NCBI GenBank assembly: GCA_964244295.1
Contig: CAXTIG010000020.1
Span: forward strand, 1 to 64,000
Origin: JAJAZB01 sp964244295
GTDB taxonomy: Bacteria; Bacteroidota; Bacteroidia; Cytophagales; Spirosomataceae
Reading direction: 5' to 3'
Length of the DNA stretch: 64,000 bases
Position 1 is the stretch's first letter, and every line of letters begins with the position of its first letter. The notes under the pieces were generated by a model that saw only the letters and a program-made list of their open reading frames with translations, ran no database searches and was not told the DNA's origin. Both the position numbers and the translations under genes were made by a program. Below are positions 48,513 to 58,600 of the stretch, piece by piece.

Positions 48513-51500
48513 CAATGAACGACCTTGACGGTCTGGCGCTGGCTCGGCGTCGTGACCCGAATCAGGTACAAGCCCGGCGGCTGGTCGCGCAGTCTCCAGC
48601 GAAGTACTTCCTCGGTTCCCGCCCGCCGAAACGACTGCGAGCGAAGGGCCTGACCCGCCGCGTTGAGCAGTTCCACCGTCAGGGGTTCCTCCCCGGCACC
48701 GGTGACCTGGATGCGCATCGGGTCGTCGGTTGGATTGGGGCTGACCACCACCCGTAACCCTTCCCCGCCCTCGGCAGCCAACCGATTGCTACCCGCCGGG
48801 GGTTCGATGCCGTAGAGCAATTGTCCCTGGTAGTAGAGCGTGAGGTGGTCGTTGTTGGCAATCGGCCCGGCGGGGCGGTAGGAATGGTCGTTGGTTTCGT
48901 TGAAAGCCGACCAATCGGCTTTCGCCAGCCGGTACTGGATGTTGCCGCTGGTACTCAGGGGAAACAACGTCCCCGCCGTCGAGTCGATTTTAAGTTCAAA
49001 GTACGCATCGGCTCCCGTTCGCGGGGGCGAAAGCCGGGTAAACTGCCCCTTTACCTTGCCGTTACCCAGTTCGGCGTAATCCACCCAGTAATTCAGCGCC
49101 TGGGGGCCTTCGGTGCTCAACCAGTAGCGCACGCTCAGGTCTTTGTAGGCCACCGCCACGTTGCCGGTGTTGTTGATTTTCAGAAACGTGCTGATGGTGT
49201 TGGTGGCCGGATTGCCGTTTTTGTTTTCCGACTGCACCGTCAACTCCACCAGGGCCGGAACCAGCGCCGGTTCGGTGCCCCACACCAATTGTCCCTGACG
49301 ATACAGCGTAATCTTGCCCGTTTCGGTGTAGGCGGAATTGGCCGCAAAGGAATAATCATCGGCCTCGTTGAAGTTCGTCCAGTTTTGCTTGGCAATCCGC
49401 GATTGAATCGGGCCGGAATTGCCCCCCGCCGCCAGATTCCCCGCCCCGGTGGTGAAGGCGTACTCGACGTAGCCGTCGGCCCCTTGCCGGGGTTGCGTCA
49501 GGCGAACGTAGGTCATGGTCACGTTGCCATTGCCGACCTGGGCGTAATCCATCCAGGTGTTGAGGGCGGCGTGATTTTCGGAGGTGAACCAGTAGCGGAC
49601 CTTCAACTCCGGGTAGGGAATGGCCGCCAAGCCGGTGTTGCGCAACTGTAAATTCGGCTTAAGCTGGTTGTTGGTGAGCTGGCCGTTGTCCCCGTCCTGG
49701 TGGAGGACTTTCAACGAACTCAGCCCGGCCACGGCAAAGGCGGCGCTTGACGCGGAAGTCAGCCCCGGATTGCTCGCAACGATTCGGATTTGGTACCCCG
49801 CGCCAGGGGCGGTGGCGGCGGGCAGGGTCAGGGAGGTGGTGCCGGGGTTGACCACGCCCAGGTTGACGGGACTGGTGAAATTCCCCCCGGCATCGGAGAG
49901 TTGGGCCGTGAAGACGTTGCCCGCTGGAAAGGGGCAGTCGGTGGTGGTGGCGAAGGTGAGCGTGAAATGCTGACCCGCCGTGAGCGGGGTGCCGCCCAGG
50001 GTTGGTGAACCGCTGAACGTCGCCGTCCCAGCCGTGACGCTGGCCGAACCACTGGCGGCTTGCGAGCAGCCGTTGAGGCTGACGCTGACGAGGGCGTAGG
50101 TGGCGCTGGCCGTCAGGCTGCCCGTCGAAACGCTGGCCGCGCCGCTGCCATCGAGCAGAATGGTCTGGTTGCTGCCGCCGTTGACGGTGTAGGTGACGGT
50201 GGCGTTGGGCGTGCCCGAAAAACTCACCGCCACCGCACTGCCCGCGCAAGCCGTGCCGCCCCCGCTGAGGGAGGCCGTCGGCAGGGCGTTGATGGTCACG
50301 GTGGCCGAACCGCTGACGGCTTGCGAGCAGCCGTTGAGGCTGACGCTGACGAGGGCGTAGGTGGCGCTGGCCGTCAGGCTGCCCGTCGAAACGCTGCCCG
50401 CGCCGCTGCCGTCGAGCAGGATGGTCTGGTTGCTGCCGCCGTTGACGGTGTACGTCACCGTGGCGTTGGGCGTGCCGCTGAAACCGAGGGTCGTCGAAGA
50501 ACCCGCGCACAGGGTAGCCGTTCCGGTCAGGCTGGCCGTGAGCGTCAGCGGGTTTACCGTCACGGCAAGTTGAGCCGTCGGGGCGGTGGCGCCGTTGAGC
50601 GTCAGGGTGAAGGTGGCGTTGGTGGCCGAACAGGTGGCCGTCACCTCGGCGGTAACGAGGCCCGTGGCGGGATTGAGTTGCACGTTGGCGAGGCTCACCC
50701 CGTTGGCGGAGGCCGAGGCCGTCACGGTGACCGTGGTCGGCAGCCCCGACGGGCTGACGGTGGCGATGGTATCGCTGCGGGTTTGGCCCTGGGTGAGCGT
50801 TACCCCGCTTTCCGCCGTGAGGGTGTAGGTCGTTTCGGTTTGTTTGAACAACACCTGGGAGGCAAACGGAGCCACGACCACCGAGCCGGTGAATTCCTGC
50901 TGCCGGGCGTTTTTGTAGGCCCCGTCTAGGGAAAAGGTTTGCGGGGCGGCGCTGGGGTTATAGACAAACCGGATGTGGTCGTCGGGGTTGGGAAAGGTCA
51001 CTTCCACTTCCCGGAACTCCACGTTGTCGAGGTGGAAGGACGCGAGGGCGGGCTGCTCGAACACCACGAATACCAGGTTGCAGGCCGCCAGGGTCGATGT
51101 GGCCGTCAGCAACACTTCGTAGTTGTCGCGCGTGGGTTGTAGTTTCAAGGGTCGCCGCAGGGACGCATCGGCATTGGCCGGGCTTTGCAGGTACGCGAGG
51201 ATGGTCCGGTTCGCCGTCGACCCGATCGTGCTGAAGTTGAGTCGGTAATGCTTCCCGGCGGTGACCGGGCCGATGGCGTAGGCGAGTTTCGCGGCGGGTA
51301 CGCTGCTGGCCGTGGAATTCGCGCTGAACGAAACCTTCAGGCTGTTCCCGTCCAACACCGCCGCGTTGTCCACCGCTACGGTGGCGTTGCCCGTCGAAGA
51401 CGTGAGCGTCCAGCCCGCCGAGCCGGTATCGAAGGTGCCGTTGGTGACCAGGTTTGCCTGCTCGCTGTTGACCGTGTAGGGGGCGTAAGGAACCACCGTG

Positions 51501-53893
51501 CTTTTCGAGGATGAATCCTGGCCGAACACGGTTTGCCAGCCCGCTAAATCCGCGAAGCGGCGCGTCCGAACGCCCGCCGGATAGTCTTCGACCAAAATGG
51601 ACAGCGTGGAATCCCTGGGGCGGACGTAGTAGTTGGCGTCGAAGGTTCCGATCCGATCGAAGTTGTTGACCGGCGTGATGAAATCGTACAGCCGTTGCAG
51701 GTTTCGGGGGGAGACGAAAACGTTATCCTCAACCGTGTAATTTTCAATCAGGTAACCGGGGGTTTGGAGGTCACCTTTAAACCAGATTTGGTAAAACTCG
51801 TGGTCGTACAGCGTGTTGTTGCGCAGCGTGATGGTCCCTGAGTTGTGCAGGTAAACGCCAAAATCACACCCGGCTATCGTGTTGTCCGTTAGTTCGGCAT
51901 TGGGGGAGAAATCATCCATGTAAATGCCCGCGCCGATGGTGTAGATACCCGACCCTTCCGGGGCACCGGGGCCGTTCAGGATGATGTTCCCCGTGATCTT
52001 GCGGTTGCTGAAATTCCCCAACGACTGCGTGTAGATGCCGCCGCCGTCGTCTTTGAGGTAGCAAAAATTAGTGACCACGTTATTTTTGATCAACACGTTG
52101 CTGCCGTTCCATCCGAGCGGGACGTAGCCCGTGCTGTCGAACCGGTTGTTTTCGATGAGCAAATCCGACCCTGTGATGCCGATGCCGCCGTAGGTGCCGT
52201 TGCCACTGGCACCCATGCCCGCGATCGTCCCGGAGTTGTTCATCGTATTGCCCCGAACCACGGCGTTGGTGCAGGCAATGCAACGGAGCGCTTTGCTCTG
52301 GGACTGGTTGATGAAATTGTTTTCGATGGTGATGTTGGCATTTACCCCCGAAGCAAGCTGCAAGCCGTCGATCCCGGAAGCCAAAATCTGGTTTTCCGAA
52401 AAAACAAAGTTGGTGAGGCCGCTCAGCGACAGCGCGGCGGTTTTGGCTCCGCTAAACGTCAGCGAACGGATGGTGAGGTAGCCCAGGTTGGTGGCCGTTG
52501 CCAACGTTCCCACCTGGGGTACTTCGATGCGCCGGGCGTTGGGATCGGCGGCGGAGTAGAGCGTAACTTTTTTGGTGGAGGGGTTGAAAAACCACTCCCC
52601 CTGGCTGTCGACCGTGCTGGGGTGGTTTTGAATAAAATAGCCGAAACCCGTCAGGAGGTTGTTGGTGGTGTTGGTTGCGAAGCTCAGGCTGTTTCCGTTT
52701 TGGGCCGAAATCCGCAGCCGGTCGAGCAGGTAGGCCCGGGTTCGCACCACCGCCTCCGCGCCGACCCAGTTGGTGGTTGGAGGCGAGGCCCCGCCCAACC
52801 CGCTGTCGGCGATCTGATTGGAACCGGAGGCCGAGGTGATGGTTCGGTAGCCTTTGTTTGCGGCGCTGAGGTTGGGCCAACGCCCCATGCCCTGCGGGAT
52901 GCCGTCGATGAAAAGCGCCGTCGGCGTGGCCGCTTCGCAGGAAGCACAGGTCGTTTCCCACAAATTGGGCGACGTTTGGGTCCAGCCGTTCAGGGTCGTC
53001 GCGCCGTTGATTACCGGGTTTCTGCCCGTTCCGTAGGCCGTAAACACGATGGGCTTGCCCGCCGTACCGGGTTTGACCATCGTGATGGTGCCGTCGAAGG
53101 TATTGCCACGGGCGAACAGGATGCTGTCACCGGGGTTTGAATGGGGCAAATAGGCATTCAGCCTCGCCAGCGTTTTCCAGGGCGTGGCCGGATTTTGCGC
53201 CTGCACGTCCGTGTAGCTGTCGTCCCCCAGGCTGGAAGACAGGTAATGGTTCGTCGCCGGGCCGGTGTTGGGCGGCACCTGAGCCGTGAGCGATTGAACC
53301 GTGCCATCCACCGTCAAATTGGTGGCGTAGGCCGCCCGGCCCCCGGCGGCATCAAAAAAATACACCCGCACCACCAGGCCGTTCGTGGTGTTGGTGACCT
53401 CAAAATCGGGCATATCCCAGACCACTTCGGCGGTGTTGCTCCCCATGTCCGAGGCACAACCCGTTTGGGCGGGAGCCAGATCCGTGCCGTTGGTGCTGGC
53501 TACCGTGGTGCCTCCGTCCAGCGAATAGGCGATTCGGTACTTGACGGGCGAGCCAACCGGCCCCTGCACTTTCAGCCGGATGGCCGTGACGTTCAACTTG
53601 TAACCGGCAGCGGGCAGGATTTTCGTACCGATTCGGGTGGTCAGGGCGGCGGAATAGGCGGTCGCCGCCTGGGTAAACGTGCCCCCCGAAGCGAAGGCAC
53701 AGTTTGGCGAGAACAAGGCACCAAACGAAGGCCCCGGCGACAGGGTGACGTTGGCGGCGGGGGTATTGGTAAACGTAACGGCGTTGGGCGAACCCACGGA
53801 AGAAAGAATCTGGCTCGTTGAAAACTGAGGAACGAGCAGGAGCGCCGCCGCCAGCAGGGGGACGGCTCCGAAAACGAATCGGTTGATTTTCAT
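48512..53893 (-). CDS. giant T9SS-secreted beta-helix protein with CBM and Ig-like modules (locus 3)
   Basis: A 1793-residue secreted protein from the ATG at 53893, with a Sec signal (1 to about 28). Modules in order: N-terminal beta-sandwich (about 30-210); right-handed parallel beta-helix (about 218-730); CBM4/9-like module (about 814-966, NLVTNGTFDTG); Ig-like region (about 1018-1118); two near-identical 87-residue repeats (about 1118-1296); two CBM3-like cellulose-binding modules (about 1396-1541 and 1545-1698, LKVRYWFTSE, LSVRYWLSTE); and a T9SS type A sorting domain (about 1711-1793, VVVSPNPTDDP). It should be exported across the outer membrane and bind a beta-glucan or similar polysaccharide. 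Confidence 0.88.
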   Translation of the reverse strand: MKINRFVFGAVPLLAAALLLVPQFSTSQILSSVGSPNAVTFTNTPAANVTLSPGPSFGALFSPNCAFASGGTFTQAATAYSAALTTRIGTKILPAAGYKLNVTAIRLKVQGPVGSPVKYRIAYSLDGGTTVASTNGTDLAPAQTGCASDMGSNTAEVVWDMPDFEVTNTTNGLVVRVYFFDAAGGRAAYATNLTVDGTVQSLTAQVPPNTGPATNHYLSSSLGDDSYTDVQAQNPATPWKTLARLNAYLPHSNPGDSILFARGNTFDGTITMVKPGTAGKPIVFTAYGTGRNPVINGATTLNGWTQTSPNLWETTCASCEAATPTALFIDGIPQGMGRWPNLSAANKGYRTITSASGSNQIADSGLGGASPPTTNWVGAEAVVRTRAYLLDRLRISAQNGNSLSFATNTTNNLLTGFGYFIQNHPSTVDSQGEWFFNPSTKKVTLYSAADPNARRIEVPQVGTLATATNLGYLTIRSLTFSGAKTAALSLSGLTNFVFSENQILASGIDGLQLASGVNANITIENNFINQSQSKALRCIACTNAVVRGNTMNNSGTIAGMGASGNGTYGGIGITGSDLLIENNRFDSTGYVPLGWNGSNVLIKNNVVTNFCYLKDDGGGIYTQSLGNFSNRKITGNIILNGPGAPEGSGIYTIGAGIYMDDFSPNAELTDNTIAGCDFGVYLHNSGTITLRNNTLYDHEFYQIWFKGDLQTPGYLIENYTVEDNVFVSPRNLQRLYDFITPVNNFDRIGTFDANYYVRPRDSTLSILVEDYPAGVRTRRFADLAGWQTVFGQDSSSKSTVVPYAPYTVNSEQANLVTNGTFDTGSAGWTLTSSTGNATVAVDNAAVLDGNSLKVSFSANSTASSVPAAKLAYAIGPVTAGKHYRLNFSTIGSTANRTILAYLQSPANADASLRRPLKLQPTRDNYEVLLTATSTLAACNLVFVVFEQPALASFHLDNVEFREVEVTFPNPDDHIRFVYNPSAAPQTFSLDGAYKNARQQEFTGSVVVAPFASQVLFKQTETTYTLTAESGVTLTQGQTRSDTIATVSPSGLPTTVTVTASASANGVSLANVQLNPATGLVTAEVTATCSATNATFTLTLNGATAPTAQLAVTVNPLTLTASLTGTATLCAGSSTTLGFSGTPNATVTYTVNGGSNQTILLDGSGAGSVSTGSLTASATYALVSVSLNGCSQAVSGSATVTINALPTASLSGGGTACAGSAVAVSFSGTPNATVTYTVNGGSNQTILLDGSGAASVSTGSLTASATYALVSVSLNGCSQAASGSASVTAGTATFSGSPTLGGTPLTAGQHFTLTFATTTDCPFPAGNVFTAQLSDAGGNFTSPVNLGVVNPGTTSLTLPAATAPGAGYQIRIVASNPGLTSASSAAFAVAGLSSLKVLHQDGDNGQLTNNQLKPNLQLRNTGLAAIPYPELKVRYWFTSENHAALNTWMDYAQVGNGNVTMTYVRLTQPRQGADGYVEYAFTTGAGNLAAGGNSGPIQSRIAKQNWTNFNEADDYSFAANSAYTETGKITLYRQGQLVWGTEPALVPALVELTVQSENKNGNPATNTISTFLKINNTGNVAVAYKDLSVRYWLSTEGPQALNYWVDYAELGNGKVKGQFTRLSPPRTGADAYFELKIDSTAGTLFPLSTSGNIQYRLAKADWSAFNETNDHSYRPAGPIANNDHLTLYYQGQLLYGIEPPAGSNRLAAEGGEGLRVVVSPNPTDDPMRIQVTGAGEEPLTVELLNAAGQALRSQSFRRAGTEEVLRWRLRDQPPGLYLIRVTTPSQRQTVKVVH
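50037..50477 (-). repeat. tandem 261-bp near-identical repeat in the giant gene
   Basis: The DNA from about 50037 to 50215 repeats at about 50298 to 50476 with a 261-bp period (87 codons) and only scattered substitutions. Each unit encodes ATVTYTVNGGSNQTILLDGS and ATYALVSVSLNGCSQA. The near-identity at DNA level points to a recent internal duplication of one Ig-like module. Confidence 0.85.
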
Positions 53894-54009
53894 GACAAAA
53901 CGGGATAGCGGTTTAAAAAAATCCGGGCAATCGACACCCAGGCCGCCTGGTGTCAAGCGCTTGGGTGAAGGCAAGAAAAACTTTGAAGGGGATAGATTCG
54001 CGCCGGGGG

Positions 54010-54152
54010 AATTGGGTAAATGGGTAATTGGGTAAGTAGTGAGCAGGTCAATGGATGACCAGACAAAATCGTGACCGCCGAATCAGTACCAGAAAAAACC
54101 AATTACCCATTTACCCAATCACCCATTTACCAATCACCCAATTACCCATTTC
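54010..54152. repeat. octamer repeat array between giant protein and SusD of locus 3
   Basis: Left block ATTGGGTA, AATGGGTA, ATTGGGTA, AG (54011-54036) and right block of ACCAATT, ACCCATTT, ACCCAATC units (54099-54152) are complementary, forming a hairpin with a roughly 60-nt loop. The block runs up to the SusD stop codon (54154-54156). Same repeat type as in locus 1 gaps. Confidence 0.7.
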
Positions 54153-54153
54153 C

Positions 54154-55584
54154 TCAATACCCCGGATTCTGCGTCAGCGCGGGGTTCACGTCGATCTCCT
54201 GCAAGGGGATCGGGTAGAGCAGGTGCTTGGTTTCGGTGGCGATGCCCTGCTTTTTCAGCACGTCGAGGTAGCGACCGGTACGCAGCAAATCCCAGCGGCG
54301 GTGCCCTTCGAAGCACAACTCCCAACTGCGTTCCTGCAACACGGCCTCCCGAAACTGAGCCTGGGTCAGGGTTTTCAAATCCTGGGGTTCGGCGGTGGCG
54401 ATGCCTTTTCTGGCCCGCGCCCGAACCTGGTTGATGGCCGCGTAGACTTCCGCCGTTGGGCCACCCACTTCGTTGAGGGCCTCGGCGTACATCAGCAGCA
54501 CGTCGGCGTAGCGAAGCACCAGAAAATTATTACGCGCCGAGGCGGCCCCGCAGGCCAGCGGATCCCAGTACTTGTCCAGGTGCGGCCCCGTTCGGGAAGC
54601 GACTACCGTGCCGTTCGCGATTTTCTTTTCGGTAATCACCGTCACCTCCTTGCGGTAGTCGCCTTTGAGGTACGAGTCGGCAAGCGTGGGCGTTACCTGG
54701 TAACTGCCCCCGATCAGGTTGATGGGGTAGCTGAAAAAGATGGCAAAATTCACGGCCATGTCGCTGCCGTAGCGGGGCAGCGTGCAACTGTACTGAACCG
54801 AGAAAATGTGCTCCGGCCCGTTCTCCTTCTCCGGCGTAAATACCTCCCGGTAATCGGCCACCAGGCTGTAGGTTTTCGAGTCGATGACTTCTTTCGATTT
54901 AGCCACCGCATTGGCCCAGTCCTTCCGCGTGAGGTACACTTTTGCCAGCATTGATTTGGCCACCCCGGCCGTGGCCCGGCCTACTTCACCAACGGTCGTA
55001 AACCGAACCGGGAGTACTTTTTCGGCCTCCAGTAAATCCTGGAGGAGTTGCTGATACACTTGTTCGGCGGGGCTGCGGGCAAGCGCGACGTTGACGACGT
55101 CACTGGCCGGAACCGTCACCAGGGGCACGTCGCCGAAGGCCCGCACCAGGTTGAAGTACGCGATGGCCCTCAGAAATTTGGCCTCGCCCACAATCTGGTC
55201 GCGCAGTTTGGCATCCATCGGGATGGTCGGAACGTTTGCAATCACCCGGTTGGCCCGGTCGATGAGGAGGTAGCTGTTGGTGTAAAACCCATCGAAAACC
55301 CCCGTGCCGCTGTTGTAGAGGTTTTTGTCAATCTCGGTTCCTCCGGCGTTGTCCCCCCGGACTTCGCCTTCGTCGCCGTTGAGGTCGGCCAGGTTGATCA
55401 TGCTCATGCCGTACACGCCCTTCAGGCGGTCGTACACGGCATTCACCGCCGAGGTCGCATCCGCAGCGGTGCGGAATGAGTTGGATTCCTCAAAAAAACT
55501 AAAGGGTACTTCTTCGAGGTTTTTCTCACAGGCTGCCAAAAAAAGCAGGCTCAGCGTAAACGGGAGAATCGTTTTCAGTTTCAT
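54154..55584 (-). CDS. susD: SusD/RagB-family lipoprotein (locus 3)
   Basis: A 476-residue lipoprotein (lipobox LAAC, Cys19). TPR-like VGEAKFLRAIAYFNLVRAFGDVPLV, PAEQVYQQLLQDLLEAEKVLP, YADVLLMYAEALNEVGGPTAEVYAAINQVRAR and QERSWELCFEGHRRWDLLRTGR are standard SusD features. It starts 21 bp after the SusC stop, the tightest SusC-SusD coupling in the window, so both are surely one transcript. Confidence 0.94.
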   Translation of the reverse strand: MKLKTILPFTLSLLFLAACEKNLEEVPFSFFEESNSFRTAADATSAVNAVYDRLKGVYGMSMINLADLNGDEGEVRGDNAGGTEIDKNLYNSGTGVFDGFYTNSYLLIDRANRVIANVPTIPMDAKLRDQIVGEAKFLRAIAYFNLVRAFGDVPLVTVPASDVVNVALARSPAEQVYQQLLQDLLEAEKVLPVRFTTVGEVGRATAGVAKSMLAKVYLTRKDWANAVAKSKEVIDSKTYSLVADYREVFTPEKENGPEHIFSVQYSCTLPRYGSDMAVNFAIFFSYPINLIGGSYQVTPTLADSYLKGDYRKEVTVITEKKIANGTVVASRTGPHLDKYWDPLACGAASARNNFLVLRYADVLLMYAEALNEVGGPTAEVYAAINQVRARARKGIATAEPQDLKTLTQAQFREAVLQERSWELCFEGHRRWDLLRTGRYLDVLKKQGIATETKHLLYPIPLQEIDVNPALTQNPGY

Positions 55585-55605
55585 CGGTGTGTTCGGTAAA
55601 GAGGT

Positions 55606-58600
55606 TCAGAAAGACAGCGAGGCTCCGACGGTAATTGTGCGGGCGGCGGGGTAGGCGTACACGTCGACGCCGTAGCTGGTGTTGCTGTTGAAGTCCGAGT
55701 TGACTTCGGGGTCGTAGCCCCGGTACTGGCTGATGGTGAGCAGGTTTTGGCCGCTCACGTACACCCTCGCTCGTTTGATGAATTTGGAATTCAAGGGCAG
55801 CCGGTAGCCCAGCGAAACGTTTTTAACCCGCAGAAACGAGCCGTCTTCGACGAAAAACGAATTGGTGTTCGTCCAGCGCCACTGCCGGACGGAGGGTAGC
55901 GTGTTCGAGGGTTTGTCGGCGCGCCAGGCTCCTTCCACCACCGTGCGAAGCTGGTTGGCACTGGGGTCGGAGCCTTCCATGGCAAAACGGGTGTAATTGT
56001 AAATCTGATTCCCCTGCACGCCCTGGAGGAATACGGAGAGGTCGAAGCCTTTGTACGCGAAGGTGTTGGTCAGGCCGAAAATGGCTTTCGGCAGGCCACT
56101 GCCCAGGATGGCGCGGTCGGAGGCTTCGTTGAAGATGCCGTCGCCGTTTACGTCCTTGAATCGCAGCGCCCCCGGCAGGTCACCGGCCCGGGCAATGGCG
56201 CCGGCGGCTTTGATTTCGTCCGTCGTTTGCCAAATGCCGTCGGTGACGTTTCCGTAAAACGAGCCGATGGATTCGCCCACGCGCACGACCGAATTGCCCG
56301 TGCCGAAGGTCGAACTGACGATAAACTGGTCGGCCTCGTTCAGCTTCAGCACCTTGTTGCGGTTAAAGGAAACGTTGCCACTGGTTCGCCAGGAAAAAGC
56401 GCCCTCGGTGTTGACGGTGGTGATTCCCAACTCAAACCCCCGGTTCTCCAGGCTGCCCACGTTGCGGGTTACGCTGGTGAAGCCCGTCGTGGCGGGTAGT
56501 TCCACGCCGAGCAGCAAGTCGGTGGTGGTTTTGATGTAGTAATCGGCGGTCAGTTGAATTCGGTTTTTGAGCAGGGCAACATCAATTCCCCCGTCGAACT
56601 GCGCCGTTTTTTCCCAGCGCAAATCGGGGTTGGCAATCCGGGAGGCCTGCGTGAGCAGCACCTCCTGGTCGCCGAAAACGGTGCGTGAGGTGCCGTACTG
56701 CGAAAGCGAGGAGTACAGGCCGATTCCGTCGTTGCCCGTGATGCCGTAACTCACCCGCAGTTTCAAATCGCTGACGACTTCACTGGTTTTCAGGAAGGCT
56801 TCGTCGGAAACCCGCCAGGCCAGCGCCCCGGAGGGAAAAAAGCCGTATTTGTTGTTGGCCCCGAAGCGTGAAGACCCATCCAAACGGGCCGTGACGGTAA
56901 ACAGGTACCGGTCTTTGAACCGGTAATTGATCCGCCCCAGGTACGAGTTGAGTCCCCATTCCTGCACGGAACCCGTGGGAGGCAGGGGCTTGTTGGCAAG
57001 CCCAATGTTGTTGGAACCCAGCGTGTAGTTCGGGAAATCCTGGGCCTCGGCGTAGGTGCGTTCCTCCCGGTTGCTCTGAAACGTCACCCCGCCCACCACG
57101 TCGAAGGCGTGGTTTTGCAGCGTTCGGGTGTAGGTCACGGTGTTTTCGTTGAGCAGGTTGAGGTTGCCCGAGGTCCCGTTGCTGCCGTACCCGTTGACGG
57201 TGTTGGCGATGAGCGTCTGCGGGGTGTAGAAAATATTCTTCCGGGTGCTCAACAGGTCGGCCCCCACGCTGATTCGGGCGGTCAGGCCCGGTGCGAGGCT
57301 GAGGTCGGCGAAGACGTTGCCCAGAATCCGGTCGCTGATGAGCAGGTTGGTCGTCGTCCGGGCCACCGCCACCGGATTCGGATAGGGGTTGAAACCCGAA
57401 CCCGGCCCGACGTTCAGCAACTGCCAGTTCCCGGTGGCGTCGTACACCGGACTGGCGGGCGATACGGTCAGGGCAGCGCCAATGACGCTGTTCGTACCCA
57501 GTTCGTTGACGCTGTTGTTGTCGCTGCGGGAAATGGTGAAGCTGGTGCCAATCTTCAGCCGCTTGCTCACGTTCGCGTCGAGGTTGATTCGGGCCGTGTA
57601 GCGTTTGAAATTGGTCGTCATCACGATGCCGTCCTGGTTGAAGTAGTTCCCACTCACCAGGTAGCGGAGTTTGTCGGTTCCTCCCGAAAAAGACAGTTGG
57701 TAATTCTGCATCGGGGCCACGCGGTAAATTTCTTTCTGCCAATTGGTTCCGACGCCGTACTCCGCCGGTTTTTTGGGGTATGCCCCCGTTGCGTTGCCGT
57801 ACCGGTCGGCAAAACCCAGGTTCCGAAGCTGCTCGTTTTTCAGGGCCGTGTGCTCTTCAGCGGTGGCGAGGTCCAGCAGTTTTGTGATTTCCTGAACGCC
57901 GTAGTACGCCTCGAAATCCACGCTCGATTGCCCCTCCTTGCCCCGGCGGGTCGTGACCAACACGACGCCATTGGCCCCCCGCGAACCGTAGATGGCCGTG
58001 GCCGACGCATCTTTCAGAATTTCAATCGATTCGATGTCATTCGGATTGATGGAAGCCAGCACGTTGGGATACGACGCGGAGTTGTTGGCCCCGGTGGCCG
58101 GGGCCGGATTCGTGACCGGGAAGCCGTCGATGACGTACAGCGGGTCGTTGGAGGCCGAAATCGAATTGCCCCCCCGAACCCGAATGCTGACGCCGCCGCC
58201 GGGCGCGTTCGACGACTGCGTCACCTGCACGCCCGCCACCCGGCCCTGCAAGGCCTGATTGAACGAAGAAATGGGCTGGGCTTTGAGGTCACTGGAACTG
58301 ATGGACGACACCGAACCGGTCAGATCCCGCTTTTTCACCGCGCCGTAGCCAATCACCACCACTTCACCCAGGCTTTGCGTATCCGTTTTCAGGCTGACGT
58401 TCAGCGTGCTCTGATTCCCCACGGCCAGTTCCTGGGCCACGTACCCGACCGAAGAAATCACGAGCGTACCCGTACCGTCGGGCAAATTGAGCGAAAAACG
58501 GCCCTCCGCGTTGGTGGTCGTGCCCACGTTGTCACTGCCCCGGAGGCGCACCGTCGCGCCGGGGATGGCCGCGCCCGCCTCGTCGGTGACCCGGCCCGTG

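Noticed and set aside
50037..50477. Assembly duplication instead of a true module repeat
   Set aside because: The two units differ at scattered positions and keep the reading frame with an exact 87-codon period, more in line with a real duplication, although reads should confirm it.
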